A DNA stretch of 64,000 bases, from contig NC_135119.1 of the NCBI RefSeq assembly GCF_050908995.1, positions 5,704,001 to 5,768,000 of the forward strand. The letters are read 5' to 3'. Positions within the stretch are counted from its first letter, which is position 1. Every line of letters starts with the position of its first letter. Shown in pieces: positions 56,611-64,000 of this stretch. Made by a program: the position numbers and the translations under genes. The notes under the pieces are model-generated. The model ran no database searches. It was not told the DNA's origin and saw only the letters and a program-made list of their open reading frames with translations. The stretch comes from Andrena cerasifolii. Its lineage: Eukaryota > Arthropoda > Insecta > Hymenoptera > Andrenidae.

Positions 56611-58938
56611 GACCTGATCGCATACTGAGGATTTCTACTTGCCCATTTTATCTACTACCACTAGACGGGTCCCGGGTATTCTCGTGCTTAATAATGCAAA
56701 GGTGAAAGACGAGTCACGAGTCTTCTCGTATTCAGTTCTCGTTGAAGAAAATGAGCTGTTCTAAAAATACCACACTATGAAAGAAGTGGGCCGATCAAGG
56801 AACATTATTCAAGGCATTTAGACAAGGAATACATATTATGTGCAGTGAAAATATCTCTTCCTCCAAAAGTTCATTTATATTCCCATTGACAAAGTGAAAA
56901 GATCGCCCGTCTCAGAACAAAGTTGCGAAAATGATGTGCAGTCTTTTAAAAGTTAACGGGCAAAGTGAGTCGAAAAGAAACTTTTTTCCAACGTTTATCC
57001 ACTTTTTTTAGTATATAGTAATTAACATTATATTACATTTTACCCTGAAAAAGGCTTCGAAATCAAAATTGTCATATCTTGTTTGTTTTGAGAATTATTA
57101 TTATAATAAACAGTCAGTATTATATTAATAAATAGTCAGTAGTTCTGACTGTTTATTAATATAATACACACGCAAATTAATTTGTAAACGTAATTGAACA
57201 GGTACCGTTTGAAAATGTGCGTGCAACTGATAAGAAGTCCACTGAATTAACAGACTTTGCAATTTAAATATCGAAGATACGTGGAAATTTAGTTGCAAAC
57301 CTTTAAAATTCCAAAGTTCAATTAGTGCAGTGCAAAGTGGTTCAGAAGTCTGATCTTAGATATATTGTAAGTTCGAACTTCTCCTTCCCAAATCTACTTA
57401 CAGAATTAAAGGCCGACAGAAAGCCAAAGAACCACTCACATAATTTATGCTTTTACTAAAGACGAGTTTCCTAAAGTAACATAACACAAAGTTAAACTGT
57501 GTCAATATTATTTGACAAAATATATAGAACAATTAATTTCCTCCTTACATTCTTTTTTTTTTGTGAAATTCTTTTATGTACTGTTCTGAGTTCATGTATG
57601 TGTCTCTTTAATGATGTATCGGATCTATCTTCAAAATGGTACCAAGTTGATGACAATTTGTGAGATTGTTCTTTTTAATCTCCCTGATGTGCTCCAAAAA
57701 TTTTAAATGAATTCACTAAACGGTTGCTGAGTTATAACGATTTTAATTTTCACTGATTTCACACGTACTCTTATGGAAAGAGACGATCTTGACAGATAAA
57801 ACAGCTGAAAAAATGTTGAAGAAATGGTACCAATGTTTTCAATTTTTTTGTACATGTAGTATATGGATAGATGCAAATATCTACCGAGTTTCAATTGTTT
57901 TCACTACACCGTTTTAAAGAAATAAATTATAACTCAAGAAAATTGTGAATTCGGGGCATTTTCACTGCCAAAAGTTCAACAAATAATGCTTGAAAAAGCA
58001 TTTGTAAAGTAAAAAATACATTTCTAGGAGCAAAAATAAGACTCCAACTGTCGTTCGAGTTCCTTACACCTAGATTTACTATGCGTAACACGTAAATATT
58101 CAAGTATTTCGAAGTTCATATACTTTTGTCCAATATTGTACGTCCGATACATCCTTAATTATATTTCTGTTAGACAGCAGGTATGATGAAATTATAACTG
58201 TTCCAATAATATTCATTAAGCATCAATTAGGATTAAATGTTACCATTGTGCATCTTAACATGCAAAGCACGTGCAATTAGATCAAATTAATTTCACTAAT
58301 TGTAAGCGTCATGCCAATTAACTTAACAGTTCATACAAATGAAACTTCCACGGTTTCATCAAATGTGTACAGAGTGCCAAAATATGCTACGAAACGTGCG
58401 ACGGACGTCAGTGTGCTGACAGAATTTACGCTTTATGATTAACGAATATATTCGCCCGTATGTGTCATAACACCCATGTTATTTATATAGCGGCCTCAGT
58501 ACTTTATTCAGAAATTTCTGTTCGTTATTTCCAATTGATATGTAGCTACGATTTATTTTAGTGCGCGTATAATAAATCGAGAATACGGTTATAGCTTCTA
58601 TATACATATTTTACTACCCAGGTTCAATTAAATATTATACACGAAATAAAATACAGGCTCGTATTTACTTAGCAGTAAAAAAATGGTGCTCTGACAGACA
58701 ACATAACCAAGTACTGCAACTTTTATACAGATGAATTTTCAATGAATGTTGCACTGATTGATTAAGCGACAGTTCAAAAAGTGGACACTCAGTTTAATGC
58801 ATTCAACTGCATTCCCTACTTTGGCAATCATACTAGTAAAGTACACAAACGTATTACGAATGGACTGCTGCCAGCTCAAAGTCACCTAACAGATGCACAG
58901 TAGTTTACTAAAAACACAGCTACTAACCTGTACCAATA
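56611..58938. repeat. Mostly unrecognised; small hairpin at 57117-57168
   Basis: GTATTATATTAATAAATAGT then CAG at 57117 pairs with CTGACTGTTTATTAATATAA then TAC. Nothing else was recognised; the ORF at 57703-57894 has no motif. Confidence 0.4.
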
Positions 58939-59461
58939 ACACTGCCCAACAGCCATTTTGGTTTGTAAGATTCAATAGCCGTTTCTTATAGATTATTGTG
59001 CGCTGAAAGCAAATCCGCAAACCGTTTGTCGCCATCACCCTCAGGTTTCGAGAAATTCGATTTTGAAAAAAACTAGCAAATTTTCAAATTTGAACAAATT
59101 TTGTGTCGAACCGGTAATAGTTATTCGGTTGCTCGTTACGTAAAATTATTCTATGAGCCCTCCCGAATACAACGATGTAAGTTATTAGTGCATTATGAAC
59201 ATTTAAATATGTTTAAACAACGATCAAAGGGAAAAGGACACCTGAAATGCACTCATTTTTGCAGATATTTTTCAATTTATTTCCAAAACTAAGGGTCTGG
59301 GAGAAAATCTGACTATTCCAGGAGATGCAGCAGACATTTTTCCATCGGAAAGCATCAACAGAAGTAGTAAGTCACGTTTTGTTTTCAACACAGAAGCGAA
59401 ATAGTTTGGCAAAACGTGCGGCGACGACAGTGGTTGTCAACGGCGGCGCGCGATACACTGC
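58939..59461. mobile_element. Fold-back element FB3, copy b, left arm only
   Basis: Near-identical to the left arm of 17553-18572 (GCAAACCGTTTGTCGCCATC, GGGTCTGGGAGAAAATCTGA, GCGAAATAGTTTGGCAAAAC). It stops at GATACACTGCC where copy b of FB2 begins; the right arm is absent beyond FB2. Confidence 0.82.
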
Positions 59462-59888
59462 CACTCACAAGGGAAGATCTCGAACCCGAGAATTCAAAAA
59501 ATTCTGAAACTTTGTGAATATGTAAGGGATTTCCTCCTGATTGTAACGCAACTTTTGTTTGCTGCCCAAATTCTCTCGAAGGGGGTGAAATTAACCCCCG
59601 AAAATTCGGCTATTTTCCGATTTTGTGTTATAACTCGCGAAATGTAAGAGATAGAAAAAAAGATTCAAGATAGAAGTTACTTGTTTTAATTAGATCTATC
59701 ATTTGGTGACCAAATTATTTTACGGTTCACGAGTTATAACAGAAAATCGGAAAATAACCGGATTTTCAGGGGTCACTTGCACCCCCTTAGAGTGAATTTG
59801 GGCAGCAAATAAAAATTGCGTTGTAATCGGGGGGGGGGGGGGGGGGGAATCCCCTACATATTCACAAAGTTTCAGAATTTTTTGAATT
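59462..59888. mobile_element. Fold-back element FB2, copy b, inserted in FB3
   Basis: CACTCACAAGGGAAGATCTC then GAACCC at the left matches FB2a. The right arm continues to CAGAATTTTTTGAATTT but lacks the terminal 30 bases found in FB2a. It contains a 19-base G run (59829-59847) where FB2a has only AGGAGAAA. Confidence 0.8.
59829..59847. repeat. G19 homopolymer
   Basis: Nineteen consecutive G inside an FB2 arm; the sister copy has no such run, so it is a local expansion or an assembly artefact. Confidence 0.85.
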
Positions 59889-60766
59889 TATTAATACGGA
59901 CCAGGTATTTATTTATTTGGTAAATGCTACGATATGTCGGGACCTGAACTAGACACAACAATTAGTATCCTCTAACACCACCAAACAGAGCTGGTGTGAT
60001 TGGCATGTTTGCTTTAGCTAAAAAGGAAGTGTCTGTTTCTGTTCGTGTGAAAAGTTTTTCACGGTAAGTTTAATTATTTTTTTCTCATACTAATTGACAA
60101 ATGTAATATGTTAGTTATAGAGGCATAATTAGTCTTATGAGAATTAGTCTTATGGATGCGTCATTTTCAAATTTTGGAATATTTTTGGGAATAAATAATT
60201 CTCAAATTTTTAATTACAGAAACATGAAAGAAACTTGTTTTAATATTAAAATACCAAATCTATAAAAAATCAACTATTTTTTACGTATTTTTTACCTTTT
60301 CAGCTCTGGCCCATATTACCACCCCAGATTCTAAAACCATGTTTCTGATAAAATTTTGTAGAAATAGCATAGCCTCAAAATAGCCTACTGATATTTTATT
60401 TCAAATCTGTGAGCTGCCATTTCCATTTGCTGTTCATACATTTTTAATATAAATTTTCTTCTTTCATTCGCGTACCGGCTATACCCAAATTCGTCATAAT
60501 TAAGAATCATTTTGGTTTTTATTACAGATGAGCAGAATAGCCGGAATCACGGTAACCATGAGAAGACTATTTTTTAGCGGATGCGTTCAAACGTTTCCAC
60601 TGCCACAAATTTTAATTATTTCTTTCTAATAAAATTTTTAAACATTAATGAAACATTTTGACGGGAAAGGTTATATAGGTGCTTTATAAAAAAAATACTA
60701 GAGATCGTGTAAGAAAAAATACGCCTTTCAGTAAAATACCCCCTTCACCAATAGAAGAAAATTACC
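59889..60766. other. No feature recognised
   Basis: AT-rich; no repeats or coding motifs noticed. Confidence 0.4.
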
Positions 60767-61240
60767 TTAAGTGGTCTCCCTACTTTGACGGCCTGAAAAG
60801 GAGCGCGATATTTGGGATTTTTTTAAGAGAAACCCTCAAATTATATTAATTGAAAACTTTATACTTATTTGAAAAAAAAAATAATTAAGAAATAACAGTA
60901 TGTACCTAAAACTTTAAACGCGTCTTTCTCAAAACGATGTTTTTCGAATTGATTAGCATGATATCGCAAAAAACAATCACCCAATTTACTTGAAACTTGG
61001 TATGTATCTGCAGTAGATGTTCCATTCTCGTTTTTATTAAAACTAAGTTGGCTGGCTTTTACAAAAATATACCAGAATTTATATTTTCTGCTTTCGGACA
61101 ATTTGCGATGAGTACGAGAGAAATTCAATTCTCTAAGTCACTAATTTGTTTGCGATAAATTCATACATATGTTTCGAAAGTAGACAAACTAACCTCTTTA
61201 AATTGTTATCGCCCAAACCTTTTTTCACTGCGTTGTTGCT
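60767..61240. mobile_element. T1-related left end
   Basis: TTAAGTGGTCTCCCTACTTT, then GACGGCCTGAAAAGGAGCGC, then GATATTTGGGATTTTTT align in order with the T1 left end (GAACGCGATTTTCGGGAACT). No right terminus was found before the pogo-like segment. Confidence 0.5.
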
Positions 61241-61371
61241 AAATTTAAGCCGGGGCGTTTTGAACTCCAGAATTTACAATATGCCCCAGCAAAGAATTTA
61301 CAATTCGCCTCACCTCAAAATCATATTGTTCAGGAATAACTTATTTCTTTTTTTTTTCGTTGATAACAGGA

Positions 61372-61560
61372 ATGTCGCGTAAATATGTAAGGAGTACATT
61401 ACGGGCACCATGGTCCGAAAATGGTCTTAATGAAGCGATGGAGAAGGTAAAAAGTAAAACAACGGGAGTTAATGAAAGAAGCAGAATTTATATTACGTAT
61501 ACCGTCAAGGATGCTATGAAGGCACCTTCAAAGAGGAAAGTGTAAGAAGAAAAGAAAACT
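61372..61560 (+). pseudogene. Pogo-like transposase N-terminal HTH remnant
   Basis: MSRKYVRSTLRAPWSENGL is followed by EAMEKVKSKTTGVNE, the first helices of a pipsqueak-type HTH that opens pogo-group transposases and binds element ends. The recognition helix continues in a different frame as RIPSRML, then a stop, then RHLQRGK (expected IPSRxLxRHL), so a frameshift near 61490-61505 and a nonsense change break the gene. A CAG acceptor-like site precedes the ATG. Only about 60 of several hundred residues remain. Confidence 0.7.
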
Positions 61561-61568
61561 GATGCTTG

Positions 61569-61761
61569 AAAAAAAAGGAAAATTTTGTGAAAATTTTATT
61601 CAATATTGTTCAATTTTTGAAATTTTTATTAAACATATAATATTATAAAAGATATAATATATGTTATAAAGATATTATTAACAAAAATAGAACAATGTTT
61701 AATAAAATTTTAAAGAATTGAACAATATTGAATAAAATTTTCAAAAATTTTCCTTTTTTTA
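61569..61761. mobile_element. AT-rich hairpin insertion
   Basis: AAAAAAAGGAAAATTTTGTG, AAAATTTTATTCAATATTGT and TTTTTATTAAAC are mirrored by GTTTAATAAAATTT, ACAATATTGAATAAAATTTT and AAATTTTCCTTTTTTT. Confidence 0.7.
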
Positions 61762-62090
61762 TATATATATATATAATAGTTTTAATATACATATACTCTA
61801 TAACATTTTGTTAAAAATAATAAAAAGTAATTACTTATTTATGTCGGGGCGTTTTGTCACATAGGTGGGGTGTTTTACATGACGACTGTGTTACGAAACG
61901 CCCCACGTAAGGTTCAGGAAAATTATGATTTGCGGTTATTTCCCGCTGTGCTTTCTTCACAATTCCAGCATAGTTGTAAAGAGTAATGAACACTTAATGT
62001 GTTTACACAAAAAATTAAAAAAATTATTAAAAAATATTGGTTTTGTAAATCTTTCTTTAAAAGTGGGGCGTATTGTATAGTTTTACCCTA

Positions 62091-63204
62091 ATGAAAAACT
62101 CATTTGAGGCATTAATTCATTCTACAGTCAATGAGAATAATTCTACATATTTTAAATAAAATATTTTTCAAAATCCCACAATGACTACTTCATTATTATC
62201 TATAACTGAAATCCTGTGAGTAGTAAACAAATTTAAACGTTTTCAAAAATCAATTGTGTAATCCCAGTTTACATTCTAAAGAATATTACTGCACGTTCCG
62301 CAAACATCTGTATTTTCTAAAAAAAAAAAATGAATGGTCTGTTCGAACTTAGGTTGAAATTTATGAAATAAAAGTTGCAGTGGTATATCTTGTACCATGC
62401 ACACCATCTCTTCGTGCTGGAGCGTAGAAGTTTTTGAAAAGTAACCTTCGTAAAATCTCTACGAAATCCTGTTACGCGCCAGGGTACGAAAACATTGTGT
62501 ATTTCATATTCGCTTACCGACACACTCAATTAAGAGCGCGGAAACCCGTCCAGAGGAATCTATTCCTTCCGGTCTGTAAACCGCTGAACTTGCTCCTGGA
62601 TATTATCAAAGTTTTGGTGCCCAACCCTTTTCGCGAGACAATAAAAATGGGTCCACCGAATAAATGCATTCTCCATTGTGAAAGCTGCTCGAAATGGTGT
62701 GCAATGTTCCCCTTACCATGACCGCCCGCGCCGATGCCTCCTCTCACACCATGAAAATCCATTCCGGTCCCATCTGTCTACCGCTATTTCTTCCATCGCA
62801 TAGAAACCCCGGCGATTTCGCTCATTTATAAAGCAGTGCCGAGTAATGAATGCCTTCCATCTCGAAGTTCCTTCATTGTATTATAAAAATGTGGGGAAAG
62901 AGGATCTTAGGTGCTATTCAGTTGGCGTATGTATATCAAATGTCGTTTTGTTGTAATATGGATTTTGGAATATTGTAATATAACAGAAGAATTGGATTAT
63001 TACTGATTGATCACGACCTCTTTGTTGGCCTATTGAAATTACTTTTCCAACATGAGCAACTAAAAAAAAAAAATAAATACATGTAACAAAACGGTTTAGA
63101 AATAAAGTTCAACATGTTTTATATGTATATTAACTCATGTATGGCTCGATTTGTTATCAAATTCATGAATATTTTTGTATGTAAGTATGTATGTACATAT
63201 ATGT
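62091..63204. other. No feature recognised
   Basis: Overlapping ORFs on both strands (62434-62721 plus, 62526-62762 minus) in a GC-richer patch have no motif. Confidence 0.35.
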
Positions 63205-63430
63205 ATACTCTTTAAAACCGCATAACATTTTTTAAAATTGGTTCAAACGACTTGAGTTTTTTTTAGAAGCTAGAAGGAGTAGTTTGCTACTACGTAGTCG
63301 TCGTTTTTTCAACTTTTTTTCTGAGCCTCTAATGAAAATTCACCTAGAAAATTAATCCTTTTAGCTTCTCAAAAAAAAACTCAAGTCGTTTGGACCAATT
63401 TTAAAAATGTAATGCGATTTTAAAGACTGT
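63205..63430. mobile_element. Palindromic mariner-like MITE M2
   Basis: CTCTTTAAAACCGCATAACA, then GGTTCAAACGACTTGAGTTT, then AGAAGCTAGAAGGA on the left are mirrored by AGCTTCTC, AAACTCAAGTCGTTTGGACC and ATGCGATTTTAAAGA on the right. One arm recurs at 5797-5887. Confidence 0.7.
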
Positions 63431-63947
63431 ACGATTATGGGTGTGAGCCACTGTAGTTACGAGATTATTTGTTATCACAGGACCAAAAGATTTTAGTAAG
63501 TATTTAATCGTGGAAATTGATGAGTGTGTAAAGTCAGTGTTTCAGATCAAAAACAACATATGCTTGTGTATGAATAACTATGAGCTTTCTATGAAATTAT
63601 TGATGTCTGAACCCATATCAGAAATATTGTACGTATAGGAATCCAACTTTATACTTCTTTTCGTGAAGGATTACGCTTTTCTTTAATAGTACTTCGCGAT
63701 ACTTCCAATAGCATTCGTTTTATTAAAATTATTTTAAATTCAACTACGTTCCATACATGTAAATATACTGTAAGAGCCGACAACGATGGGATTCTACGAA
63801 TCTGATCAGCAACGCGGCAACGTCGCGAGGCGTACGCCGCGTTGACCGTGAGGACCGCCTGGTAACGGAATTCCGGGAGAGACGGCACGACTCGACACTC
63901 GTCGCCAGGCCGCTATGGTGTGACCAGCAGAATAGTTTCTTTCTTTT

Positions 63948-63950
<3 letters not shown>
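63431..63950. other. No feature recognised
   Basis: A GC-richer stretch (63770-63920) with overlapping minus ORFs; no motif. Confidence 0.35.

Positions 63951-63998
<48 letters not shown>
63951..63998. repeat. (TA)24 microsatellite at window edge
   Basis: Perfect TA dinucleotide run almost to the end of the window. Confidence 0.95.

Positions 63999-64000
<2 letters not shown>

Larger units (their letters stand above)
61240..62090. mobile_element. Pogo-like element, CGGGGCGTTTT family
   Basis: The right end GTGGGGCGTATTGTATAGTT then TTACCCTA is a TAGGGTAAA-type terminus at a TA (62089-62090). The motif GGGGCGTTTT or its complement recurs near 61251, 61290, 61854, 61876, 61898 and 62066. The left terminus is not preserved. 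A pipsqueak-type HTH remnant (61372) and a hairpin insertion (61569) lie inside. Confidence 0.65.

Overview
This window looks like repeat-packed, AT-rich insect nuclear DNA, most likely from a hymenopteran (ant, bee or wasp). The clearest hint is the non-LTR retrotransposon tail at 2.6-3.6 kb. Its C-terminal region (RCGNEER block, then a CX2CX8HX4C knuckle and a basic tail) is of the kind I associate with hymenopteran LINEs. No bacterial operons, tRNA/rRNA genes or CRISPR arrays are visible. I could not identify a single intact host gene with confidence; nearly every listed ORF is a chance or repeat-derived reading frame.

Most recognisable structure consists of transposable elements, mainly short non-autonomous DNA transposons. 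Four groups stand out. (1) hAT-like elements with 8-bp target-site duplications (TSDs) at 3081, 8703, 12715, 14491, 15209, 25803, 28640, 30777 and 39181. (2) Elements bounded by TTAA (piggyBac- or Kolobok-like) at 1348, 8334, 15497, 16448, 19830, 31704, 40104 and 44532, plus single ends near 19436, 56159 and 60767. (3) Elements with TA-flanked TAGG-type ends (pogo/mariner-like) at 24616, 29076, 29391, 38791, 44026 and about 61240. Two of these keep transposase remnants: a PHD-like tail at 45787 and a pipsqueak-type HTH at 61372. (4) Long-armed fold-back elements at 4835/56159, 13504/59462 and 17553/58939, and small hairpin MITEs at 8563, 9705 and 54400. There are also two LINE 3' ends and one probable solo LTR.

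Nesting is extensive and can be read as a relative chronology. A hAT-like element sits inside the 2.6-kb LINE with the LINE frame continuing on both sides. A MITE sits in the 3' UTR of the 6.4-kb LINE. Hairpin MITEs, a hAT-like element and a decanucleotide satellite sit inside the TTAA element at 8334-10317. Two GC-rich elements sit inside the pogo-like element at 44.0-46.3 kb. A hAT-like and a TTAA element sit inside the TA element at 38.8-41.4 kb.

The most unusual pattern is that several unrelated elements have interiors made of many copies of a short CG-centred palindrome or of their own end sequence (25803, 30777, 39181, 44532). The only non-repeat coding candidates are a decayed ORF cluster at 52.0-52.9 kb and a possible exon at 55.25-55.47 kb; neither is recognised. 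I found no convincing new functional system; the novelty lies in transposon architecture.
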